DNA from: CAVZMI01 sp050011775
GTDB taxonomy: Bacteria > Bacteroidota > Ignavibacteria > UBA10030 > CAVZMI01
Direction of reading: 5' to 3'
Length of the DNA: 64,000 nt
Assembly (NCBI GenBank): GCA_050011775.1
Contig: JBEKIL010000005.1
Location: 62,001 to 126,000, forward strand
Shown here: positions 47,401 through 54,440 of the stretch, piece by piece
Position numbering within the stretch: the stretch's first letter is position 1
Layout: each line of letters starts with the position of its first letter
Translations under genes and position numbers: made by a program
The notes under the pieces: generated by a model
Databases searched by the model: none
What the model saw: the letters and a program-made list of their open reading frames with translations, nothing else
What the model was told of the DNA's origin: nothing

Positions 47401-50400
47401 TCTGATCAGAAGGACCGCTAACCTGAACCTGAAACGTTTTTGAATCGCTTTCAAAGAGGAATGATACAAGCCCCTGTGAATCAGTATATTGAGGGTGAAT
47501 GATATTCGTATCGATATTCATAAACTGAACAAGAGCACCTTTCAATTTCATCGCTGCATACATTGAGGCGGCTTTTTTAACTCCTTCTACAAAGAATTTC
47601 AATCGGTGGAGTTTTCGGAACACAACGATGTTGCCGACATCGATCGATGAAGTAGTGTTCACGATTACCGTTGTGTCGCGTGAGAAATATTTGTCCTGAT
47701 TAACCGGCTCTATAGTAATTTTATCGGAACCCGTTGGAGCCGGTAATGAAAAATAATATCGCTCGCATTCGTGAAGAGCCACCACGTAATTATGGCATTT
47801 AGTCAAGACACAATTGCCGTCATTCACTCTGACCCATGCGTCTATTGCCTTTCCGGTTTCATCCACGATATTTCCGGTAATATGACTTCTTGGCCGCAGC
47901 ACGACGACACCGAGATCACTTTTTTGACCCAAATCAAGATTGATGACGGTAAGACTTGTATCGTTGTAGCCGATCGTGGGCCCAAAAATATAGATATCCC
48001 TCGACGGTCCATTCGGATTTGGCGGCAGATCGGAGAATACCACGCTTCCACTCGTATCCGATTGTGCCGACCAAACATCACCATAGGCTTCACCATGAGT
48101 ACTTAGATATACCGGCACCCCTACGGCAGGTGCCGAAGCGTCACTTCGACGAAGCTTCACTGTAACCCGCGGTCTTTCCGGATTCATACTTCGGTAAAAT
48201 GTGCAGATCTTAGGATATATATAATCTTGATTGTAGATCGCTTTTTCACCATCACAATTATAAAGGATGAATTCGGAGAAATCTGAATAATTTTCAAGTG
48301 CCTGCGGATTCGATTGGCAGACGATATAATACTTATCCTGAGGATTATAGTCGTCACGCTTGACAAAACGTGTAAAGGTAATTCTTCCGGCATTACCATT
48401 TTCATCAATTGTCGTCGTTCCCTTTGCAACGATATCGAAATGGAAGTATCCGTATTGCATCGTCTTCGGATATCCTGTGTAATCTCCCTCGTCGGATGGT
48501 ACAGTATTAGGATGTATGATGCGACCGATACAAACATCGATATTGTTTATAGGGTATCCGTTATTTTGATCCTTCAGAAATACTCTTACAATGAACGACC
48601 TGACGAGACACGAGAGAGTTCCAAAATCCTGCATGTGATATTCATCAATATCAATATCGCCCCATGGAGCCGTATCCTGATCGGGTGAACAATAATATGG
48701 GTTATCGATAATTACCCGGTAAGTCCTATGGATAAATCCAGAATAATAATTCGGAAATTCACCCGAGCTTACCTGAAAATTATCTACATGCCAATTTTCG
48801 CCAAGACGATTGACCTCTGACATACTCAAAGAGAGATTATATTGCACGTATCCTGTCGAGTCCGTTGTACCGTAAGCCAACACTTCATTTGCATCAGTTC
48901 GATTCACCCAATCACTAACATCGACATATCCTCCCTCGGTTTTTTGAAGGATATATCGAACAGCTATATGTGTATTGACATATGGAAGCGGCTTTGATGT
49001 TGCATCATTTGGAAAATGATATGTAAGATGACCGGTTAGAATTGTTGAAACCGTTGCAGGCGTAACATTAAGTAAAAGTTGAGGAACCTCATAATAATCA
49101 CTCGTCCATACTGATTTGTCTGGTCCGTTATATGGTATTAAATATTGATCTGTCCAATCATCCGGGAATCTTCCATCAAATCCGGTTTCAATTTCTTGAT
49201 AGGAAACATTTGGCTGACCACTACTTGAGAGAAGATCAAGCGTATAAGCATCATTTTGATCTCGAGTCTGTACAAGGCAAGGAAAGATAGCCTGCCCAGA
49301 CGATACGCTATCCGTGAGCGTATAGGTTGTCCCTTGAGAACCTGATGTGCGTGTTATTCTATCTTCTTCCACAGGTAAATCATCCTTTAGACGCGTACGC
49401 GTTATTCGTGCAATAAAATGCTGCTGCGGAGCTCCTCCGGGACCGAAGGGATCAGATACTTGCACCCGCAGGTCGTAGCGGCGTGCTATTGCTGTCAACG
49501 TTCCGACATCAACAAATATATTTGAAGCATAAATAATATCGTTGGAAGGACTGAGATAAGATTGATTTTTAACAACGACTCGAGTGACACGATATAGACT
49601 ACCTGAAATTGTATAATTGTAACCTCCTCCATGGGCACTAGAGGCGTGAACCGTCCATGTCGTATCGTTCTTTATGCAACCTATCGAATCGTCCGATGTA
49701 AATTCGAAATCGAAATTCCCATTCGCATCGGTTGTTGTCCATGATAACATAGAACCAGAAGCGGGTGAAAGTGTGCCGGTTTCCGAACTTTTAAGTAAAA
49801 CTGGTGCTCCGGATTGAGGATGTATGACATAGAACACTTCCAGAGCGACTATGGAATTTCTAACGGGGCTTGGAGGTATGCTGGCACCAGGCCATGTGTA
49901 CATTAGAATCCCGCTTACATCCTTCATGCCACTTGGTGGATGTGTAACCGTTTCATTTTGGGAGGAGCCCGTGTTATAGATGAATGTCCAGAGTTCACTC
50001 CTTCCTTCATTCACTGTTGCGGGCAATCCGTTTGCATCGACAGCCTGAATTTGCCACACATACGATTTACCTTTCTGGAGCGGTAGTGCATCAGAAGGAT
50101 AAAGGAGCATAGCAGCTCCACTCACGAGGTGCTCGAGTTGCGGAGGGTTTGCTGTCAAAGCTTTTTCCGGGGTTTGACCGGGTAGAACTTCGCACAACCT
50201 GAATGCGTACCTGACCGCTTGCAGTGATGGCGTCTTGAGAACCGGTGTCCATTGAAATGTTGGATAAATTATTCTTACGGTATCTTTATTGAGTGGATAA
50301 ACAAGCTGAGGCTGTGCTCCGAGAGAAATACTGAACGTTGCACATGCCTGTGTCAGCTGTGCTCCTAGTTCGTTTAAAACTGCTATACACAATGTATATT

Positions 50401-50815
50401 CATCCTCCGGAAGTCTACCGGTTTGTTTGACGATTCCGACAATCTTGCCGGAGAGATGCGATTCCTGAATGCTTAAAACTTCCGTATTCCGGAATATTTT
50501 CGTCGTTGGTCCGGCTGTAAATTGCATTGTATTTCCGTGGACATCGCCGATAGCACCAAAGCGGACAGACGACAAGGTTCCTTTAAACGTCACCGTCGCC
50601 GGTGATTTACCGGTGTACGTGACAGTGAAACTCAGAATCCGGGGATCCCGCTGCCAATCAGACAATGCTGGTGATGGATTGGGCGTAATAACGAGCGTCG
50701 AATTCCAGGCGGGATTCTGTGTACGGACCAGTCCTGGAAAAGTAAAAAAAATGAGCGCCGCAAGGATCCAAAAATATTTCGTGCGCCGATAAAGTAATGC
50801 ACTATACTGTATCAT
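44486..50815 (-). CDS. Giant secreted protein, about 2109 residues
   Basis: I chose the ATG at 50815 (GGAG five bases upstream, then signal peptide FWILAALIFFTFPGLVRTQ). Residues 30-290 form an N-terminal region of beta-sandwich modules (YTLCIAVLNELGAQLTQAC; PTFQWTPV; EVLPGQTPEKALTANPP; YVWQIQAVDANG) similar to the N-terminal part of giant Bacteroidota proteins (the TANFOR type, from memory). The middle has several carboxypeptidase-regulatory-like sandwiches (GQISGTVYVGKSDVVAGATV). The last 450 residues are beta-rich, then glycine- and cysteine-rich (CGSAYCGWGICDSECDGTFC). No catalytic motif is seen. A surface or fibre-like role is inference. The fibronectin-type gene follows by three bases. 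Confidence 0.75.
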   Translation of the reverse strand: MIQYSALLYRRTKYFWILAALIFFTFPGLVRTQNPAWNSTLVITPNPSPALSDWQRDPRILSFTVTYTGKSPATVTFKGTLSSVRFGAIGDVHGNTMQFTAGPTTKIFRNTEVLSIQESHLSGKIVGIVKQTGRLPEDEYTLCIAVLNELGAQLTQACATFSISLGAQPQLVYPLNKDTVRIIYPTFQWTPVLKTPSLQAVRYAFRLCEVLPGQTPEKALTANPPQLEHLVSGAAMLLYPSDALPLQKGKSYVWQIQAVDANGLPATVNEGRSELWTFIYNTGSSQNETVTHPPSGMKDVSGILMYTWPGASIPPSPVRNSIVALEVFYVIHPQSGAPVLLKSSETGTLSPASGSMLSWTTTDANGNFDFEFTSDDSIGCIKNDTTWTVHASSAHGGGYNYTISGSLYRVTRVVVKNQSYLSPSNDIIYASNIFVDVGTLTAIARRYDLRVQVSDPFGPGGAPQQHFIARITRTRLKDDLPVEEDRITRTSGSQGTTYTLTDSVSSGQAIFPCLVQTRDQNDAYTLDLLSSSGQPNVSYQEIETGFDGRFPDDWTDQYLIPYNGPDKSVWTSDYYEVPQLLLNVTPATVSTILTGHLTYHFPNDATSKPLPYVNTHIAVRYILQKTEGGYVDVSDWVNRTDANEVLAYGTTDSTGYVQYNLSLSMSEVNRLGENWHVDNFQVSSGEFPNYYSGFIHRTYRVIIDNPYYCSPDQDTAPWGDIDIDEYHMQDFGTLSCLVRSFIVRVFLKDQNNGYPINNIDVCIGRIIHPNTVPSDEGDYTGYPKTMQYGYFHFDIVAKGTTTIDENGNAGRITFTRFVKRDDYNPQDKYYIVCQSNPQALENYSDFSEFILYNCDGEKAIYNQDYIYPKICTFYRSMNPERPRVTVKLRRSDASAPAVGVPVYLSTHGEAYGDVWSAQSDTSGSVVFSDLPPNPNGPSRDIYIFGPTIGYNDTSLTVINLDLGQKSDLGVVVLRPRSHITGNIVDETGKAIDAWVRVNDGNCVLTKCHNYVVALHECERYYFSLPAPTGSDKITIEPVNQDKYFSRDTTVIVNTTSSIDVGNIVVFRKLHRLKFFVEGVKKAASMYAAMKLKGALVQFMNIDTNIIHPQYTDSQGLVSFLFESDSKTFQVQVSGPSDQNYVSASPTVVDSCSSNWNLITVALQKGGQISGTVYVGKSDVVAGATVFMDVGTQSNFSSNMSQFSVKSSADGSYILHNIPLGTHTFYGVKGGTIGDSMIVIVGENDMKVFQPLLDMKTGKRRYVPMAASSIDFYLRIYQDMDISELFGIPIEVMKFTDLSGGKIKISGRFVSIPSSQAFQIDTNVVVTFSDVIAIAGKRIDTKNVPFIYPIPGYVRLNEMNFDIEKIFNTFHGSCRENGTGVLSVEESGTTELGVIRGKVAIYAGSFATGNAISFPTDSVWIAYPPSKLPGIDRLSIAAASADPSIPVPVTFNVNDFKGNSLRYSLHTFINAAIADSALSSVQAGKLLLQTRLQTNISNISPSNLNIDIGSVTVTPNNVPNINSTDSITIRLEMWRLISRNWSLNAQGLLLHKGVVSTGVVDIPFTNDLPITPTSLETDKASFQFSNMTLGGILPIQLSGDILFGYDASIGYQDPKGHWVLRVLTQSGAQYCGSLNNLVGTNIGDKILINSLYLLSDGESIFSLTPNAPPLTLYRVTSFTPAKIVVFPNRVNIPGSIDLGIPLVGNDKTTSIDYYLNNGNVAFSLSTPIPFSFNTKGVHIEVPATPKYPQSLDDNGFLAQGTVSEDGKYNFQFQLYRTTDSTSLWLLPNQSINISSSGMIQLEKMNGSMIATSSGWNNFWFDGDLIGAKAASGRLKFTVTGDIKADDQQIQLTNIPSPFGNIQLTYDFENHRLVGSVDFSQGIDLGPASISGSATILFDDDGWYFLGTGSINLVGLGGQAALLFGDYPITGDIRSKFAQYSWIYQTKGSLSEIFPVQNIKGFFGEGNFQLPVIPEIKFNFFIVDAKLWCNLGADMFMSMNFGGGGTYGMGVYVYGSAGLQLGVSVLIACAGVEASAIVYGGYMGQVQGNGDWSASGDIGVKLCGSAYCGWGICDSECDGTFCDKHSVGGCVGIGLTGTFGSSGCSLSPYIK

Positions 50816-51412
50816 GGAAACTCCACGGAATAAAGTATAATAAACCACAAAAGAATTTATGGCCAAACAACTAATGTTAACGTAATTGGGTGCAGAGGTT
50901 GGAACTCATTGGGCGTGAACTGAGCATCGGCGTGTCTTGATCTTTATATCGGCCACTCCAACTCGTGTTTTTCATCCACGGAAAGCAGCGATTTATACGT
51001 AAGGAAAAAGGATAATTTCCTGATGGGTGGAGTGTACAAAATCGGTTTGAAAAAAGCAATAGTCACAAAGAAAAGACCTTAATAAGCAATGATTTTTAAT
51101 CTTACTGCCCTTTACTATACTACTACGACATTTGAATTTCCAGTCTTAGTCAATCCATTTTATTTGAAAAAGCTAATTGGTTAGTGATGTCGTGTGGAAT
51201 GTATCTATGCAATAAATAAAGCTATGCTCTCAATGCTCAATATTCTGATAAAGTCTAAAAGCATCATTTCAATCATCCATTCTGTCTAATAATTATCAAA
51301 TAAAGAGAGGTGGATTTACTGCTGGGTGCAATCTGCTTGACATTCCGCTATACTCTCCGTATGTTAATTGGCCCGCAAACCGATATTCCTTCAATTCAGG
51401 AAAGGATAATGA
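50816..51412. other. Intergenic region, no gene seen
   Basis: About 600 bases between divergent genes. Short frames here have no ribosome binding site or protein-like composition. TTGACATT near 51340 and TATACT near 51350 are too close together to form a standard promoter. AGGA before the 51413 start is the only clear signal. Confidence 0.55.
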
Positions 51413-52105
51413 ATGAAAAAAATTATTAGCATTTCAGTTATGGCATTCCTGCTCTTTGCGTTCACATCGATATGCCTTGCGCAATTTGAAGGCGTTGTGA
51501 ATATGAAGATCTTACAAAAATCAAGCAAGGGAGAAATGGATGTAACACAAGAGGTGTTTATCAAAGGGGATAAGATGCGTTCAAATATGACCACCCAAAA
51601 AAGCCCCATGGGACCCATCACGATGATTATCCGACGGGATAAGGGAGTCGTGTGGACCGTAATGAATGCCATGAAAATGTACATGGAAACATCTCTACAA
51701 AAGACAGAAGAAATGGCAAAGTCCATGCAACGGGACACACTAAAGCCTACGATCACAAAGAGCGGTAAAACGCAAACCATTCTCGGGCATAAATGCGAGG
51801 AAATCCTTGTTACGACATCCGATATGAAAGCTTCACTCTGGGGAACAACAGAGCTTTCATCACTGGCCGAATCGATGAGACGGATCAATTCTTCCTCCGC
51901 CAGTGCTCAGTCCCGATGGATGCAAGAAGTTGAAAAAATGAAGATGCTTGTTCTTAAAATACATGAGGAACACAAAAGCGGCATGAGCTCGGATCTTGAG
52001 ATCACGGCGATCAATAAAAAGGCGGTAGACGATTCACAATTTGAGATACCGGCGGGTTATACGAAGCAGGAGATGCCGACGGGGATGCCTCCAATGGGTA
52101 AATAG
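51413..52105 (+). CDS. DUF4412 domain exported protein
   Basis: A 230-residue protein with a signal peptide (IISISVMAFLLFAFTSICLAQ cut after Ala). The mature part begins FEGVVNMKILQKSSKGEM, followed by GDKMRSNM, a Met-rich middle and TILGHKCEEILVTT near residue 125, the DUF4412 signature. It ends in IPAGYTKQEMPTGMPPMGK. The family is periplasmic or outer-membrane associated and is thought to resemble lipoprotein-carrier folds; the function is unknown. AGGAAAGGAT precedes the ATG. Confidence 0.8.
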   Translation: MKKIISISVMAFLLFAFTSICLAQFEGVVNMKILQKSSKGEMDVTQEVFIKGDKMRSNMTTQKSPMGPITMIIRRDKGVVWTVMNAMKMYMETSLQKTEEMAKSMQRDTLKPTITKSGKTQTILGHKCEEILVTTSDMKASLWGTTELSSLAESMRRINSSSASAQSRWMQEVEKMKMLVLKIHEEHKSGMSSDLEITAINKKAVDDSQFEIPAGYTKQEMPTGMPPMGK

Positions 52106-52120
52106 TAGTTGCGTAAAATC

Positions 52121-52149
52121 TTGCAAGGTGGATAATTTTTTCTTATATT
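52121..52149 (+). promoter_or_regulatory. Candidate promoter for the tRNA-Asp array
   Basis: TTGCAA (52121-52126) and TATATT (52144-52149) have a 17-base spacer, 13 bases before the first tRNA-like copy. Each 133-base repeat also carries TTGACA and an AT-rich -10 candidate (for example 52390-52395 and 52415-52420), so the intact tRNA may have its own promoter. Confidence 0.5.
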
Positions 52150-52162
52150 AACAATTTAGAAC

Positions 52163-52253
52163 GGGGTCGTAGTTCAGTTTGGTTAGAACGCCTGCCTGTC
52201 ACGCAGGAAGTCGTCCCGCCCCAACTTTGTTGGGACGGGAAATCTCGTCGACC
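52163..52253 (+). pseudogene. tRNA-Asp pseudogene 1, T arm replaced by palindrome
   Basis: The acceptor 5' strand, D arm and anticodon arm (CCTGC-CTGTCAC-GCAGG, anticodon GTC) are intact. After GTCG the 5' half of the T stem and the T loop are missing; in their place is TCCCGCCCCAAC-TTT-GTTGGGACGGGA (52214-52240), a 12-pair hairpin with one mismatch, then AAAT and the T-stem 3' half CTCGT. The acceptor 3' side is reduced to CGACC, so the ends pair poorly. It cannot be a normal tRNA. Confidence 0.85.
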
Positions 52254-52295
52254 AGTTTGACAAAAATGATTTTCTATTCAACATATTTTATCTTC

Positions 52296-52386
52296 GGGGT
52301 GGTAGTTCAGTTTGGTTAGAACGCCTGCCTGTCACGCAGGAAGTCGTCCCGCCCCAACTTCGTTGGGACGGGAAATCTCGTCGACC
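52296..52386 (+). pseudogene. tRNA-Asp pseudogene 2, T arm replaced by palindrome
   Basis: Same structure as copy 1: intact D and anticodon (GTC) arms, then the hairpin TCCCGCCCCAAC-TTC-GTTGGGACGGGA in place of the 5' T stem and T loop, followed by CTCGTCGACC. The acceptor 5' side is GGGGTGG as in the intact copy, but its partner strand is not. Confidence 0.85.
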
Positions 52387-52428
52387 AGTTTGACAAAAAT
52401 GATTTTCTATTCAATATATTTTATCTTC

Positions 52429-52503
52429 GGGGTGGTAGTTCAGTTTGGTTAGAACGCCTGCCTGTCACGCAGGAGGTCGCGAGTTCGACTCTCGTCCACC
52501 CCG
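52429..52503 (+). tRNA. tRNA-Asp (anticodon GTC)
   Basis: A complete 75-base cloverleaf: acceptor GGGGTGG/CCACCCC, D arm GTTC/GAAC, anticodon stem CCTGC/GCAGG with loop CTGTCAC, T stem GCGAG/CTCGT with loop TTCGACT, discriminator G. CCA is not encoded (next bases CAA), unlike the tRNA-Arg at 1922. It is the only intact copy of four in this locus. Confidence 0.97.
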
Positions 52504-52507
52504 CAAA

Positions 52508-52532
52508 AAGCCTCCAAAGAAGTGGAGGCTTT
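52508..52532 (+). terminator. Intrinsic terminator after tRNA-Asp
   Basis: AAAGCCTCC (52507-52515) and GGAGGCTTT (52524-52532) form a nine-pair stem with an eight-base loop directly after the tRNA. A near-identical hairpin follows the fourth tRNA remnant at 52938. Confidence 0.75.
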
Positions 52533-52540
52533 CGTCGTTT

Positions 52541-52789
52541 ATGCCATTCTACACTTATATCATTCAAAGTGATACCGATGGTTCCTTTTACATTGGTTCA
52601 ACTCACGATCTTGAACTCCGTGTTTTACGCCACAACGAAGGGTGGTCTCGCTCTACCAAAGCGAAAAGACCATGGAATTTAGTCTACTTCAAAGAATTTC
52701 AGACAAAATCAGAAGCACTGAAACGTGAATTTGAAATCAAACGTCGAAAAAGTAAGAAATATATCGAGTCTTTAATAAAAAATGCATGA
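52541..52789 (+). CDS. GIY-YIG family endonuclease
   Basis: An 82-residue single-domain GIY-YIG nuclease. The motif is split as YTYIIQ and FYIGST (residues 4-19), followed by the conserved Arg and His in RVLRHNEGW and the catalytic Glu in EALKREFEIKRR. It starts nine bases after the tRNA-Asp terminator. The family includes YhbQ/UPF0213 proteins and homing-type nucleases; the natural target is unknown. Its stop overlaps the start of the fourth tRNA-Asp remnant, and a truncated second copy follows that remnant. The order tRNA-Asp, terminator, GIY-YIG is therefore duplicated. Confidence 0.88.
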   Translation: MPFYTYIIQSDTDGSFYIGSTHDLELRVLRHNEGWSRSTKAKRPWNLVYFKEFQTKSEALKREFEIKRRKSKKYIESLIKNA

Positions 52790-52930
52790 ACGCCTGCCTG
52801 TCACGTCCCGTTCCGGACTTCTTGAATTCTCTTTTTACCGGAACGGGATCTCCGTCCTAAAGGACGGAGTCAGGAGGTCGTCCCGCCCCGTTTCTTTCAG
52901 AAACGGGACGGGAAATCTCGTCGACCCCGC
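52788..52930 (+). pseudogene. tRNA-Asp remnant 4 with two palindromic insertions
   Basis: GAACGCCTGCCTGTCACG (from 52788) is the tRNA-Asp D-stem end and anticodon arm. A 65-base insert (52806-52870) follows within the anticodon stem; it contains TCCCGTTCCGG/CCGGAACGGGA (11 pairs) and CTCCGTCCT/AGGACGGAG (9 pairs). CAGGAGGTCG then resumes the tRNA, and a second palindrome TCCCGCCCCG...CGGGACGGGA (52881-52912) sits in the T arm at the same point as in copies 1 and 2. The sequence closes with CTCGTCGACCCCG. The acceptor 5' strand is lost under the nuclease gene. Confidence 0.85.
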
Positions 52931-52937
52931 ACGTAAG

Positions 52938-52963
52938 AAGCCTCCTACAATTTAGGAGGCTTT
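52938..52963 (+). terminator. Intrinsic terminator after tRNA remnant
   Basis: AAGCCTCCT (52938-52946) pairs with AGGAGGCTT (52954-52962), then T residues. It copies the terminator at 52508 in both position and sequence, supporting duplication of the whole tRNA-terminator-nuclease block. Confidence 0.7.
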
Positions 52964-52970
52964 GTTAATT

Positions 52971-53192
52971 ATGGACTACTTCGTTTATATTATCCAGAGT
53001 GAAATCGACGGTTCATACTATGTTGGTTCCACATATAACCTTCAACTCCGTCTCTCCCGACATAACGAAGGTTGGGCCATTAACTGCAAAAGTTTTCCTT
53101 ATGCAATGTCCTTCCCCATCAGTTGGAAACCATTTGCTACCCATATCACTCATTGCTTCTCATATGCTTTTCATTTATTTTTGTCGTTATGA
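52971..53192 (+). pseudogene. Truncated GIY-YIG endonuclease
   Basis: From the ATG at 52971 the first 38 or so residues match the complete copy at 52541: DYFVYIIQSEIDGSYYVGST and LRLSRHNEGW. After NCK the similarity ends and the frame runs through unrelated, hydrophobic codons to a stop at 53192. The catalytic Glu region is gone, so the protein should be inactive. Confidence 0.8.
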
Positions 53193-53199
53193 GGTATCT

Positions 53200-53637
53200 A
53201 TGATTGCATTAAAACCGAAAAGCTCCGGGAACCATACTATATTGGTGAATGAATTAATAGATATCTTCATGACACAGGGATTTATAATCGAAAGTGCCAT
53301 GTGTGAGCAACGATTCACGTTACCATCTCCCATCAAAAACACCAAATACGGCGATCAGGAAGATAAAAGCCCGGATATCCTGGCATATGATTCCTCGGAA
53401 AAGCGGAGCATCATAGGTATGGTATGTTTGGGTGATGGGGATCTCGGGTCGGATGAAACACTGACTAAATTTAACGTTTTCTTGAATTGTCCGGTACTTC
53501 CAAAAGAAAAGCCCGCACACCTCTTCATTATTGTACCGGCATCAAAAGTTATTGAAGCAACAGATGTGATTACCCATTATCTTCACCCTGAGTATTGGAC
53601 GTCGATACAGATTGTCTCGTCGAAACGAATCTCCTGA
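53200..53637 (+). CDS. Hypothetical protein, 145 residues
   Basis: I do not recognise a family. The ATG at 53200 has GAGGT four bases upstream and is preferred to longer in-frame starts that would run back through the nuclease remnant. The protein is soluble. The stretch SPDILAYDSSEKRSIIGMVC, with a preceding Glu-rich helix, loosely recalls the PD-(D/E)xK nuclease core, but the catalytic lysine is not in the expected place, so I do not assign that function. It directly follows the tRNA-Asp/GIY-YIG locus and could belong to it. Confidence 0.55.
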   Translation: MIALKPKSSGNHTILVNELIDIFMTQGFIIESAMCEQRFTLPSPIKNTKYGDQEDKSPDILAYDSSEKRSIIGMVCLGDGDLGSDETLTKFNVFLNCPVLPKEKPAHLFIIVPASKVIEATDVITHYLHPEYWTSIQIVSSKRIS

Positions 53638-53788
53638 AAGGATGTTTCCTACTCTATTCTTCTTTGCTTGCCGATTCGCGGAATCAGGTGCAATAATGCT
53701 GCGAAATTTTATTATAGATTACCTGGGGGAACTCTTGAGTATCGTTCGATGTTAAACCTCAAAGGAAAAAACGTACTTTTTCACAGTT

Positions 53789-54418
53789 ATGATTATCATC
53801 GAACATATTACATCCGGTTCAATTGAGACGAACGGCTATGTCGTCGGCGATCCGATAGACCGTAGAGGCATTATCATCGACGCTCCGGAACGTGGAGCCA
53901 GAGACATGCTCGATCTTGCAGCAAAGCACGGCCTGACCATCACGCACATCGTCAACACCCACGGACACTGGGATCATATACCTGATAATACGACGCTAAA
54001 AAAGAACACCGCTGCGAAGTTGGTCATTCACAGAGACGACGCTCTTTATCTTCTGAATCCGGCGACGCTTCTCTTCCAACTCCCGATTGCGATAGAACCG
54101 ATAACTCCCGATGAGTATCTATCAGATAATCAAACCCTTAAAGTCGGTTCCCTGCAATTCGTTGTGCTCCATACGCCTGGGCATACACCGGGAAGCATTT
54201 GTCTCTACGAGCCGAATGAAAAAGTGGTATTCACCGGCGACACTCTGTTTGCAGGAAGCGTTGGACGAACCGATTTACCCGGAGGCAATTGGGAAATATT
54301 GTTGGAATCGATAAAAGAACGATTGCTGATTCTTCCGGATTCAACTATCGTTTATCCCGGCCACGGACCCTCGTCCACGATAGGAGATGAACGGGCAGAT
54401 AATCCCTTCCTCGAATAA
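53789..54418 (+). CDS. MBL-fold hydrolase, glyoxalase II-like
   Basis: A 209-residue metallo-beta-lactamase-fold hydrolase. The metal-binding motif is THGHWDH near residue 57. Further ligands are the His in HTPGHTPGS, the Asp in FTGDTLF and the His in YPGHGP. GRTDLPGG is typical of the glyoxalase II/persulfide-dioxygenase-like branch. The substrate is probably a thioester of a low-molecular-weight thiol, but many members have unknown targets. It converges with the lytic transglycosylase, 22 bases apart. Confidence 0.9.
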   Translation: MIIIEHITSGSIETNGYVVGDPIDRRGIIIDAPERGARDMLDLAAKHGLTITHIVNTHGHWDHIPDNTTLKKNTAAKLVIHRDDALYLLNPATLLFQLPIAIEPITPDEYLSDNQTLKVGSLQFVVLHTPGHTPGSICLYEPNEKVVFTGDTLFAGSVGRTDLPGGNWEILLESIKERLLILPDSTIVYPGHGPSSTIGDERADNPFLE

Positions 54419-54440
54419 TACGCTTTCCGTTTCCCCTTTT

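Larger units (their letters stand above)
52163..52428 (+). repeat. Two tandem 133-base repeats with broken tRNA-Asp copies
   Basis: Units start at 52163 and 52296 and are the same length, 133 bases; the third tRNA-Asp starts exactly 133 bases later at 52429. They differ at only three or so positions (GGGGTCG/GGGGTGG, TTTG/TTCG in the hairpin loop, CAACAT/CAATAT). Each unit holds a tRNA-Asp whose T arm is replaced by a palindrome plus a promoter-like spacer. The near identity points to a recent duplication. Confidence 0.9.

Noticed and set aside
44486..50815. Contractile injection system or other phage-tail-like locus around the giant proteins
   Set aside because: No sheath, tube, baseplate or AAA ATPase gene is present in the window.
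51335..51360. Promoter at TTGACATT...TATACT before the DUF4412 gene
   Set aside because: The two hexamers are only about six bases apart.
52214..52240. tRNA intron
   Set aside because: Known bacterial tRNA introns are large group I elements in the anticodon arm. This short hairpin replaces T-arm bases instead of interrupting them.
52163..52503. Three functional tandem tRNA-Asp genes
   Set aside because: Only the third has a T stem, T loop and paired acceptor; the first two carry a hairpin in place of the 5' T arm.
53200..53637. PD-(D/E)xK nuclease call for the 145-residue protein
   Set aside because: SPDILAYD is suggestive, but the Glu-x-Lys that should follow is absent.
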